This document shows positions 33,523-41,279 of a DNA stretch of 51,230 nucleotides, piece by piece. Each line of letters begins with the position of its first letter. The stretch's first letter is position 1. Both the position numbers and the translations under genes were made by a program. Origin of the DNA: Balneolaceae bacterium. Lineage in GTDB: Bacteria > Bacteroidota > Rhodothermia > Balneolales > Balneolaceae. Below the pieces are notes generated by a model that saw only the letters and a list, made by a program, of their open reading frames with translations, was not told where the DNA came from and ran no database searches. The DNA lies in assembly GCA_007693395.1 (NCBI GenBank), contig REDS01000098.1, forward strand, positions 1-51,230, written 5' to 3'.

Positions 33523-35238
33523 TTAAATAAAATAAACAATCGCAAAAACGAGAAAGCTCAGAATAATAAAACTCATCACCACTTCCATGGATGGGCTGTA
33601 GCGTGAGGCCTCGTTTTTCTTGTCCGTAAAAGGATTGAGCCACTGCATAGGGTTTTTGAACTTCTCTGATAAGAATCGTGCCATAGCAAGAATAGCCTCT
33701 TCCACATCATCGTAGAAGCGGTCTACTCTGAAAACAAACACTCTGCGTACTGCAGGAGCTGCTTTTCTGTAGAACCAGTCCAGATCGAGAACGGTGGTGA
33801 GCTCCGGTGCCAGTTTCTTTCTGAGGAACCAGAAAGCAACAAAAGTGAGCAGTGCAATCTGCAGAATTTCAACGATGTGGTACACTGTGTATGGTTCGTA
33901 GCCTGTTTCGAACGGCAGGAATGTGTAGAGGGCATTTGGGAAAACACCGTAGAAAATACATGCAAAAGCTAAAATACCCATCGCGATATACATGTTTACA
34001 GGTATTGGCTTCAGCTCGCCGGTATACTCTTCCTTATCGAACCAGGTAAAGTATGGCAGCTTAAGGCCAACACTAAGCCACGTACCGACAGATGCCACCA
34101 ACAGCACCAGCATAATGGTTTCGTAGCCGCCATAACCGGCTGCATCAATCACCATTCCCTTACTGATAAAGCCGGCAAAAAGCGGAATTCCTGAGATGGA
34201 AAGGCCGCCTACCACATACAGCCCAAGCACCCATGGCAGTTTTTTGTACAGGCCGCCAAGATGAAACATTTTGCTCGATCCGGCTGAGTACATCACCGCG
34301 GTAACGGCCATGAACATCAGCGATTTGTATAAAATATTATTGTAGGCATGCGCTGCTGCGCCATTTAATGCAAGGTCAGTTCCAATACCAACTGCACACA
34401 CCATATAACCTACCTGACTGATAATGTGGTAGGACAGGATTTCGCGCATGTCTTTACAGATAACCGCGTAATAGATACCATATACGGCCATTGCTGCGCC
34501 AAAAAAGATGAGAAGCTCCCAACCGGCAAACATCCTAATAAGTACATAAACGGCTGTTTTGGTGGTGAAAATACTCATGAAAATAGTACCGGTCTGAGTC
34601 GCTTTTGGATAGGCATCAGAAAGCCAGGTATGCAATGGGATGATTGCAGTGTTAACCGCTACACCAAGAAGCATTAGAATATTTGCCGGTGTGTACTCCA
34701 TTGGGATGGATTCAACAGCGATTGACTCTTCTACTACAGAGTGCCACAGAATACCGGCAAAAAGCAATCCGCCTCCAAGTATGTGATAAATCAAATAGCG
34801 CATACCAGAGGCATCGGTTTCCGGTGTGCGGCGTGCCCAGATTAACCATGTGGAAGCCAGGGCCATGATTTCCCAGTAGATGATGAGGGTGAGAAGATCT
34901 CCCGCATACACAACACCAAGGGCACCACCTGCATATGTAAGTGCACTAATTTGCTGCCCAAGCTCTTTCATGTGGTAAGCATAAATACCGGCCAAAAGAG
35001 CACCAAGAGCAAACACAATCCCGAATAGGTTGCTGAGTGCATCGGTTTGCATGAGTACCAGATCGTAGTTCAGCAGTGAGCCTGTTACGGTGTAATTTTC
35101 GGGTCGGGTGAGGATAACAACTGCGGCAATAACCGGAAATGCCAAAAAGAGTGCAGGCCGTATTTTCTCTGAGAAAAACGATATAACAGCCGCCCCAAGA
35201 ATTAAAATAACACCCGGTATGGTGATAAACTCAATCAT
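33523..35238 (-). CDS. MrpD/NuoL-like antiporter subunit (third, long copy)
   Basis: 571 aa polytopic protein of the proton-conducting membrane transporter family. Typical parts: IIYWEIMALASTWLIW, PLHTWLSDAYPKATQTGTIFMSIFTTKTAVYVLIRM, REILSYHIISQVGYMV and GIPLFAGFISK. It is the last gene of the Mrp operon and carries a C-terminal extension of about 70 residues (RRVFVFRVDRFYDDVEEAILAMARFLSEKF and one more helix) resembling the lateral-helix tail of NuoL/MrpA. It may replace the missing N-terminal part of MrpA. It overlaps the small gene upstream by 8 nt. Confidence 0.85.
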   Translation of the reverse strand: MIEFITIPGVILILGAAVISFFSEKIRPALFLAFPVIAAVVILTRPENYTVTGSLLNYDLVLMQTDALSNLFGIVFALGALLAGIYAYHMKELGQQISALTYAGGALGVVYAGDLLTLIIYWEIMALASTWLIWARRTPETDASGMRYLIYHILGGGLLFAGILWHSVVEESIAVESIPMEYTPANILMLLGVAVNTAIIPLHTWLSDAYPKATQTGTIFMSIFTTKTAVYVLIRMFAGWELLIFFGAAMAVYGIYYAVICKDMREILSYHIISQVGYMVCAVGIGTDLALNGAAAHAYNNILYKSLMFMAVTAVMYSAGSSKMFHLGGLYKKLPWVLGLYVVGGLSISGIPLFAGFISKGMVIDAAGYGGYETIMLVLLVASVGTWLSVGLKLPYFTWFDKEEYTGELKPIPVNMYIAMGILAFACIFYGVFPNALYTFLPFETGYEPYTVYHIVEILQIALLTFVAFWFLRKKLAPELTTVLDLDWFYRKAAPAVRRVFVFRVDRFYDDVEEAILAMARFLSEKFKNPMQWLNPFTDKKNEASRYSPSMEVVMSFIILSFLVFAIVYFI

Positions 35239-35443
35239 AATAGTTGATGTCGCGGTTTACAATTTTTTTGGCAATAAACTTGGCTGAGTAAACCAGGGCG
35301 TAGCAGATCACAAAGCCAAAAATGGCGTAAAAGGCGGGAATTGCGTTCCACCAATGGCTGTCGTAACCGGCAAGTACAGTAAACTCAAGTACAAGTGTAA
35401 TGACGAAAATTATACCCAGTATGATCCAGTGAATTGTTTTCAT
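35231..35443 (-). CDS. Small two-helix protein of the Mrp operon
   Basis: 70 aa with two transmembrane helices (about residues 6-27 and 35-55) and a basic tail. It overlaps the genes on both sides by a few nucleotides (8 nt and 4 nt), so it is certainly translated with the operon. No catalytic motif. It could be an assembly or accessory subunit between the two large MrpD-like proteins. I do not recognise a family. Confidence 0.7.
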   Translation of the reverse strand: MKTIHWIILGIIFVITLVLEFTVLAGYDSHWWNAIPAFYAIFGFVICYALVYSAKFIAKKIVNRDINYYD

Positions 35444-36927
35444 GGTGCAGCCGAGTTAAAAAGTGATAGACTGATATCAACAGCGAGATCGTAAAAACCG
35501 AAAAACAGGTTTGGGAACAAGCCAAAGAGCACAGAAAGAACCGCAGTTACCATAATTGGAACTACCATTAAAGGCGATGCTTCACCATATTTTTCGAGGC
35601 CTTTGCCCGGTTTAAAGTAGGCACGGTAAATGATAGGGAAGAAGTACCCCACATTTAGGATACCGCTCACCACAAGTATAATAACCGGGAAAATCATGTC
35701 GCCTTCAAGTGAACCGAGCGCCAGTGTCCACTTACTGAAAAACCCATTGATTGGCGGGATTCCTGCAAGGCCCATTGAGCCGATAACGAATGCGGCCATT
35801 GTCCACGGCATCACTTTCGCAATTCCATCAAGGTTGCTGATTTCCGTTCTGTGAAGGTTTACGTAAATAGCACCGGCACAGAAGAAGAGGGTAATTTTCA
35901 TGGTGGCATGTGCAGCAATATGCATAATGCCACCGGTCATTCCGGTTGGTGTAAGCAGTGCAACACCAAGCACAATGTAGGAGAGATGGCCAACGGTTGA
36001 ATATGCAAGCCGGCGCTTAAGGTTATTCTGTGCAAAAGCTATCAGTGATGCCACAATAATGGTAAAACCTGCCAATAAAATGAGAATATCATTCAGCCCG
36101 TAGTCTCCCATTACATCCACACCAAAAACGTAACCCACAACCCGGGTTATTGCAAACACACCGGACTTAACAACGGCTACCGCGTGTAGAAGGGCACTAA
36201 CTGGAGTTGGTGCAGCCATTGCAGCAGGAAGCCATCCATGGATAGGCATGATGCCGGCTTTCACACCTACCGCTGCTAAAAAGAGAATAAATAGAAGCAA
36301 CATGGCTGTGTGTGGCAGATCCGCATCAGATAGAATACCACCCGGTGTAAAATCGAGTGTGCCTGTATAGTGATAGACCAGCGCAGATGCAGCTACAAGC
36401 AGCAATCCTGCGGTTAATGTAAATGCAAGATATTTGCGCCCGGCATCGATTGCTTCTTTCTTCTCATTATGGATAACGAGAGGGTAGGTAGCCACTGTGA
36501 GCATCTCATAAAATAGAAGAAATGTGATAAGGTTCGCAGAAAAAGCGATACCGATGGTTGCAGATAGACAGACGGCAAAACTTGCAAAATATCGGGTTTG
36601 TTTGATTTCGCCTGCCCCGCGAACGTAGCCTATGGAGTAGAATGAGGTAAAAATCCACAAGCCCGAAGCAATAACTGCAAAATATACACCAAAAGGATCG
36701 GCATTCAGAGCAAGCGGAATACCGGGTGCGAGGTCAACAAGATGAAGTTGAACAGATTCGCCCCGCATGGCACCCGGCAACAGGGTTAGTACCAGCACAA
36801 ACTTTATCACAGCTGCCAAAATGGTCCAAAATTCACGCAGGTTCGGTCTTGCCGAGCTTAACATAATCGGCACTACCACAACCAGCGATACCAAAATGGC
36901 TAATAAGGGTACGAGGGAAAGATCCAT
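35440..36927 (-). CDS. MrpD-like antiporter subunit (second copy)
   Basis: 495 aa, about 14 helices. Family motifs: FLLFYEMLTVATYPLVIH, GIMPIHGWLPAAMAAPTPVSALLHAVAVVKSGVFAI, LKRRLAYSTVGHLSYIVLG and GIPPINGFFSKWTLALG. The conserved membrane Glu of helix 5 (FYE) and the Lys-containing helices are kept, so it can probably move ions. It lies 52 nt from the mrpD proper upstream, the largest gap in the operon. Confidence 0.88.
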   Translation of the reverse strand: MDLSLVPLLAILVSLVVVVPIMLSSARPNLREFWTILAAVIKFVLVLTLLPGAMRGESVQLHLVDLAPGIPLALNADPFGVYFAVIASGLWIFTSFYSIGYVRGAGEIKQTRYFASFAVCLSATIGIAFSANLITFLLFYEMLTVATYPLVIHNEKKEAIDAGRKYLAFTLTAGLLLVAASALVYHYTGTLDFTPGGILSDADLPHTAMLLLFILFLAAVGVKAGIMPIHGWLPAAMAAPTPVSALLHAVAVVKSGVFAITRVVGYVFGVDVMGDYGLNDILILLAGFTIIVASLIAFAQNNLKRRLAYSTVGHLSYIVLGVALLTPTGMTGGIMHIAAHATMKITLFFCAGAIYVNLHRTEISNLDGIAKVMPWTMAAFVIGSMGLAGIPPINGFFSKWTLALGSLEGDMIFPVIILVVSGILNVGYFFPIIYRAYFKPGKGLEKYGEASPLMVVPIMVTAVLSVLFGLFPNLFFGFYDLAVDISLSLFNSAAP

Positions 36928-36979
36928 CGGTTATTATTCAGTGTTGATTTAAAATTTCTTCTGTTTAAAACCTCTGCCA

Positions 36980-38461
36980 TTACATTGGGAAGATGTTTAG
37001 CAATATCCCCACGATGATGGCATTTGCAAATCCAATAACAATTAAACTTACAGCGAGAATACCTGTTGGCCACAGCATGCTTGCTGATGCTTCGTTTCGG
37101 GTAGCCTCGGCAGGCTCTTTTTGCCCCTTCTCGGGATTCATCATATACACTTTTTCGAGTACCCTGAAGAAGTAAACTGCATTCAGTAACGAGCTTACTA
37201 AAACTACTGCGAGAAACAGCCAGTTGCTGTTGTCGATGGTTCCGAGTGCCAGATACCACTTACTGAAAAATCCTGCAAGCGGCGGAAGCCCAATCATTGA
37301 GATGGCAGCAATGCTAAATGATGCCATAGTCCACGGGTATTTTATGCGGTAGCTGTCATCAAACCGGCTGATATCTGAATGCCCTTCTTTCAATCTTAAT
37401 TGCCCGCTAATCATAAACAGGCATGCTTTCATAATAGCATGATTTAAAACGTGAAGCAGTGCACCTGCAAAACCCCAGGGATTGGCAAGGCTCAGCCCCA
37501 TAATGATATACCCGATCTGAGAGATAGAGCTGTAAGCCAGCATACGTTTCATCTCTGTCTGGGCAATTGCCATAATAGAACCATAAAGAATACCGATGCA
37601 GGCAAGAACACCAACAATGTAAGAGAGCGGTGCAATAGCATCGGTTATCTCAATACCAAACATCCAGAGAATAATTCTGAACAGAATGTACGCTGCTACT
37701 TTGGTACCGATTGGTGCAATAAGTGCGGTTGATGTTGACGCAGCGTAGGTATATGAATCGGGAAGCCAGCCATGCATCGGGAATAGAGCCGCCTTAACAC
37801 CAACGCCCACTATCATAAGGATCAGAGCTGCGAAGGTTGCGTTGCTTTCGAAAAGCATAGGAAGCATGGCCGCCATATCAATAATATTCAGCGTACCGGT
37901 AATGGTGTACATAAAGCCAACACCAAGAAGATAGAGAGTACCACCCGCTGTGCCAATAATCAGGTATCTGAAAGCTGCATATGGTGCCTGCTTTTCACCG
38001 ATTGCAATCAATGCATAGCCTGAGAGAGAAGCGATTTCAAGGAATACATACAGGTTAAAAAGATCGCCAGTGAGAATCATGCCATTGAAACCAAGCATCA
38101 TCAGCATGGCAAGGGAGTAGTATGGCATCTCTTTGCCGGGAAACTCTACCTTTTGCAGGTTATGGGAGTGGATCATCACAAAAAATGCAACCACATTTAT
38201 CACAAGTACAAAAAAGCCGGATAACCCATCATATACAAACTCAATACCAACAGGTGGTTCCCAACCGCCAAAGAAGTATCGAATACTCCCTTCATTCAGA
38301 TAATTAATAAAACCATAGACGGAGAACCCGGCGGCAATGCCTGAACCAAGCACAGCAAGTGGTTGCGACAGCTCACTTCTCCACAAGCCGAAGGCAGGAA
38401 TAACTACTGAAAACAGTACAAACGTTAAAGCGATATATGCCGGAAGATGCGACTCAATCAT
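36980..38461 (-). CDS. mrpD: Na+/H+ antiporter subunit MrpD
   Basis: 493 aa. It lies directly after mrpC with a 4-nt overlap, the standard Mrp order. Motifs: LYVFLEIASLSGYALIAIG, ALFPMHGWLPDSYTYAASTSTALIAPIGTKVAAY, KRMLAYSSISQIGYIIMG and GLPPLAGFFSKWYLALG. This is the main ion-translocating subunit of a multi-subunit sodium/proton antiporter that supports salt and alkaline tolerance. Confidence 0.92.
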   Translation of the reverse strand: MIESHLPAYIALTFVLFSVVIPAFGLWRSELSQPLAVLGSGIAAGFSVYGFINYLNEGSIRYFFGGWEPPVGIEFVYDGLSGFFVLVINVVAFFVMIHSHNLQKVEFPGKEMPYYSLAMLMMLGFNGMILTGDLFNLYVFLEIASLSGYALIAIGEKQAPYAAFRYLIIGTAGGTLYLLGVGFMYTITGTLNIIDMAAMLPMLFESNATFAALILMIVGVGVKAALFPMHGWLPDSYTYAASTSTALIAPIGTKVAAYILFRIILWMFGIEITDAIAPLSYIVGVLACIGILYGSIMAIAQTEMKRMLAYSSISQIGYIIMGLSLANPWGFAGALLHVLNHAIMKACLFMISGQLRLKEGHSDISRFDDSYRIKYPWTMASFSIAAISMIGLPPLAGFFSKWYLALGTIDNSNWLFLAVVLVSSLLNAVYFFRVLEKVYMMNPEKGQKEPAEATRNEASASMLWPTGILAVSLIVIGFANAIIVGILLNIFPM

Positions 38462-38826
38462 TGAAGTTTTTCTATCAGTTCTTCTTCATCCAGTGTTTCG
38501 TATCTATTGTAGATAGCGAGAAGCAAAGTAAATGCAACTCCGAGAGTGGCCACGCCTACAACAATAGCTGTAAGCATCAACGTATGTGGCAGTGGGTTAA
38601 GGTAGTTAGCAACCTGATCAACAGGGATGTTGGGATCCAAAACAGGTACGGTGGCATCCCATTTTGATGCGATGGAGACAAAATAGAGTACGACTGAAAT
38701 TTGTAGTATGGCGAGGCCGATAGTCTTTTTAATCAGGTTCTTTTTGAATAAAATTCCATATACACCAATGCATAGCAAGATAATGGTAAACCAGTATGCG
38801 TAGTGCCCCAAAAAGAAATCAAGCAT
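38458..38826 (-). CDS. mrpC: Na+/H+ antiporter subunit MrpC
   Basis: 122 aa NuoK-like subunit with three helices. It has GVYGILFKKNLIKKTIGLAILQISVVLYFVS, matching NuoK helix 2 with a Gln/Ser pattern, and PLPHTLMLTAIVVGVATLGVAFTLLLAIY, typical of MrpC. Overlaps mrpB by 8 nt and mrpD by 4 nt. Confidence 0.92.
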   Translation of the reverse strand: MLDFFLGHYAYWFTIILLCIGVYGILFKKNLIKKTIGLAILQISVVLYFVSIASKWDATVPVLDPNIPVDQVANYLNPLPHTLMLTAIVVGVATLGVAFTLLLAIYNRYETLDEEELIEKLQ

Positions 38827-39259
38827 AATCTTCCCCCTTTACCATGTTATCATAGATCATCACTAAAATTGCCATAACTGCAAGTCCAATTCCTACTTCA
38901 ATAATCAAAATACCGGTATATCTTAGCCAATCAGGATCCATTCCCGGTATAGGCAAAGCACCATAATCAAGGAAATATCCTCCCATTGCCATGGCTACCA
39001 AGCCTGTTGCAAAGTAAATTAACACACCGATAACCGCGAGTGGAGTGGTAGCAAACTCCTGTATTTGCAATCGGGCAATTCGGCGCCCACCGGCAACTCG
39101 TATCAACAGAACGGATGCAGCAAGAAGAGCTCCTCCCTGGAAACCTCCCCCGGGACTGTAGTGCCCGTGAATAATTACATACCATCCAAATACCATGATG
39201 TACGGGCTGAGAAGCCTCGCACCAAGCAGTACGATTGGGCTGTGAAACTGACGTCTCAT
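38819..39259 (-). CDS. mrpB: Na+/H+ antiporter subunit MrpB (MnhB domain)
   Basis: 146 aa with four helices. The MnhB signature is the stretch FGWYVIIHGHYSPGGGFQGG (residues 24-43). The acidic membrane residues are spaced as in the family. It is separate from the MrpA-type pieces upstream, which it overlaps by 4 nt. Confidence 0.92.
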   Translation of the reverse strand: MRRQFHSPIVLLGARLLSPYIMVFGWYVIIHGHYSPGGGFQGGALLAASVLLIRVAGGRRIARLQIQEFATTPLAVIGVLIYFATGLVAMAMGGYFLDYGALPIPGMDPDWLRYTGILIIEVGIGLAVMAILVMIYDNMVKGEDYA

Positions 39260-39561
39260 CCTCTCCTCCGTCTTGTTTTTCTGAGAACCAGTAGTGTAAT
39301 CAAACCGGCGGTGTAGATTACAACCTGCTCGCCAAATGTATCAATACTTCTGTAATCACCAAGAACAACGGTAACCATATTTGGTGTGCGGGCATCCCGG
39401 TAGGCATTCTGGATAAAGTAACTTCCTTTCACAGTAGTACCGGTTATGCTCTCTTCTGCATGCATAAGGTTATCCGGATCGCCACGGAAGGGCAGATCGG
39501 ATGCAGCGAATATCAAAATTCCTGCAAACAAAACTAATATGAGTACTTTAAGTGCTTTCAA
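39256..39561 (-). CDS. MrpA C-terminal / MbhE-like subunit
   Basis: 101 aa. Two helices flank an extracytoplasmic loop with the motif VLGDYRSIDTFGEQVVIYTAGLITLLVLRKTRRR, which matches the C-terminal domain of MrpA and the MbhE subunit of membrane-bound hydrogenases. No hydrogenase catalytic gene is nearby, so the Mrp context decides. It is translated with 4-nt overlaps on both sides. Confidence 0.82.
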   Translation of the reverse strand: MKALKVLILVLFAGILIFAASDLPFRGDPDNLMHAEESITGTTVKGSYFIQNAYRDARTPNMVTVVLGDYRSIDTFGEQVVIYTAGLITLLVLRKTRRRRG

Positions 39562-39803
39562 TCTTTTGATTTTCTTGAAGTTTGATAAACAACAACTACA
39601 AATAAAATACCTGTAACACCCGCACCAATTACAGCTTCAGTAAATCCAACATCAATAGCGCCCATGGCAACAAAAAGAAGAGCCATGAGAAAACTGAAGA
39701 TGGTCATCATCACAACTGCAACCAGCAGGTCTTTCACTTCGAGAGCTACAATGGCTGAGAGTGCAAGAAAAATGTAGATTACAAGTTCAAGTTCCCAGAT
39801 CAT
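39558..39803 (-). CDS. MrpA C-terminal / MbhD-like subunit (DUF4040)
   Basis: 81 aa, three short helices. The pattern ALEVKDLLVAVVMMTIFSFLMALLFVAMGAIDVGFTEAVIGAGVTGILFV contains the conserved acidic residue of the DUF4040 domain, which in classical Mrp systems is fused inside MrpA. Together with the next gene it represents a split MrpA C-terminus. Confidence 0.85.
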   Translation of the reverse strand: MIWELELVIYIFLALSAIVALEVKDLLVAVVMMTIFSFLMALLFVAMGAIDVGFTEAVIGAGVTGILFVVVVYQTSRKSKD

Positions 39804-40132
39804 TTGTGCTCCTCCTCATCAATTTCATCATCTGTATAGAATGGGTTGAGCCCTCGTTTATACGCTGCCCTTGCCAGTGCGTGGGTGCCAACCGGGTTTG
39901 CGAGGAAGATAAAGAGGATTATCAGCACAAGTTTTAATGAGCTTTGAGTTAATCCTTCGTAAATAACCAGACCCAGAATTACAAAAATGATTCCGAGCGT
40001 ATCACTCTTACTTACAGAGTGAGTTCGTGCATAGAAATCTGGCAGACGGATAATACCTATACTTCCAACCAGCATGAAAATAATGCCGATAACCACAAAG
40101 ATTATGCTGATTATGTTTTGAATTTCTGTCAT
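39800..40132 (-). CDS. mrpG: Na+/H+ antiporter subunit MrpG
   Basis: 110 aa with three helices. The MnhG/PhaG signature MLVGSIGIIRLPDFYARTHSVSKSDTLGIIFVILGLVIY is complete. A cytoplasmic acidic tail follows (TDDEIDEEEHK). Overlaps its neighbours by 4 nt. Confidence 0.93.
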   Translation of the reverse strand: MTEIQNIISIIFVVIGIIFMLVGSIGIIRLPDFYARTHSVSKSDTLGIIFVILGLVIYEGLTQSSLKLVLIILFIFLANPVGTHALARAAYKRGLNPFYTDDEIDEEEHK

Positions 40133-40401
40133 TTCTCCTCAAACCTCGGTGATGAAACGTATTTAGCGATAATCAGTGAGCCAATGAATCCAAGAATTGC
40201 ATAGGCAAGAGTGATATCGATAAACATGTCGATTCTGTCAAAAAGAAATCCGATTAATGCAATGAGAACAATGGTTTTTGTGGCAATTGCATTGGTTGCA
40301 AGAAGCCTGTCATAAAGCGTAGGGCCTTTGAGAACCCGAATAAGCGGAACGGCAATAATGATGGTGAGAATAACGGCACTGTAAAGAAAAAATGAGTCCA
40401 T
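40129..40401 (-). CDS. mrpF: Na+/H+ antiporter subunit MrpF
   Basis: 90 aa, three helices. The MnhF pattern LIRVLKGPTLYDRLLATNAIATKTIVLIALIGF is clear, with the conserved Asp in YDR. It shares one nucleotide with the end of mrpE and overlaps mrpG by 4 nt. Confidence 0.93.
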   Translation of the reverse strand: MDSFFLYSAVILTIIIAVPLIRVLKGPTLYDRLLATNAIATKTIVLIALIGFLFDRIDMFIDITLAYAILGFIGSLIIAKYVSSPRFEEK

Positions 40402-40967
40402 TATTTATTCTCCTTTGTTTCGGTTCTCGTGATTATCTGCAGATCTTCAATAACCTGCCGCTCCTCTTTCTGGAATAGTTTTAAAACCTCGCGCGGCATT
40501 TTATCTGAAGTGATGCCTTCGTAAGACTTATCGTCGATAGCGTGAACGATAAACAGATCATCTTCTATATCTATGGTAAGGGTGCCCGGTGTTAGTGATA
40601 TAGAGTTGCCAAGAATCATTTTAGCATGGGCACTTGGCAGGTTTGCACGAAATGTGATCATGGTGGTATGTAGCGGCATTTTCCTGCGTATAATAATACC
40701 AACCACATGGAAACCGGCAACTACAATCTGGAGGATCATCCATAAAAGATAGTAAACAGACCTTCCAAATCTCACCTCACTGAGATCGTCCATGTCATCA
40801 TCAAAAAAACGGTGCATTTTCAGCTGATAGTTCACATACATTACTCCGGCTACAGTAAGTACACCCAGTCCAAGATGGATTAAATCGAAGAATCCACTCA
40901 TAATAACCCAAAAGGCCATCAGTGAGATGAACGACATTGTAAGGCTGAAAAAAGATAACTTGTTCAT
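40401..40967 (-). CDS. mrpE: Na+/H+ antiporter subunit MrpE
   Basis: 188 aa, first gene of the operon. Helices at about 9-23, 30-46 and 72-92 precede the cytoplasmic MnhE domain with ANLPSAHAKMILGNSISLTPGTLTIDIEDDLFIVHAID (about 109-146), the family signature. It is divergently transcribed from the nuoL at 41280. The operon order E-F-G-D(DUF4040)-E(Mbh)-B-C-D differs from the classical A-B-C-D-E-F-G. Confidence 0.92.
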   Translation of the reverse strand: MNKLSFFSLTMSFISLMAFWVIMSGFFDLIHLGLGVLTVAGVMYVNYQLKMHRFFDDDMDDLSEVRFGRSVYYLLWMILQIVVAGFHVVGIIIRRKMPLHTTMITFRANLPSAHAKMILGNSISLTPGTLTIDIEDDLFIVHAIDDKSYEGITSDKMPREVLKLFQKEERQVIEDLQIITRTETKENK

Positions 40968-41276
40968 TAGTTAGCTCTATAAACGTTTTGCCCGCTTTCT
41001 TTTAATCCGTCAAACATATTGAAAAAAGTACATTCTCTGCAATTAAAGTTGCCCGGTTTTACACGGTTTATTCAAAAAAACGCTTTCAGCAGATTCGTGG
41101 CATTTATAAAGTATAGCTTTGGTTGAACTGCTGTTTAATACAACGTAGAAATATTTTGAATATGGGCAGATTTACACTCTTTTGAGTTTATCTTGGAATA
41201 GATTTTTGTATCTTTGCCTCCTGAAATTAAGGCTGTATTGAACAGTTAAACCATAAGCACCAAACTAATTAACCTG
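40968..41276. promoter_or_regulatory. Divergent intergenic region with a promoter candidate for the nuoLM-phhB-nuoN unit
   Basis: 309 nt between mrpE and nuoL on opposite strands. On the plus strand TATCTTTG (41209-41216) is a perfect TAnnTTTG -7 element. The nearest TTTG (41181-41184) gives a 24-nt spacer, longer than the usual 18-20, so the -33 assignment is weak. A leader of about 55 nt would follow. The mrpE promoter was not recognised, and no ORF is present. Confidence 0.45.
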
Positions 41277-41279
41277 TTG

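Noticed and set aside
39256-39803. MbhD/MbhE-like genes as part of a membrane-bound hydrogenase
   Set aside because: No hydrogenase large or small subunit and no Ni-binding cysteine pairs occur; mrpB, C, D, E, F and G surround them, so they are MrpA C-terminal modules.
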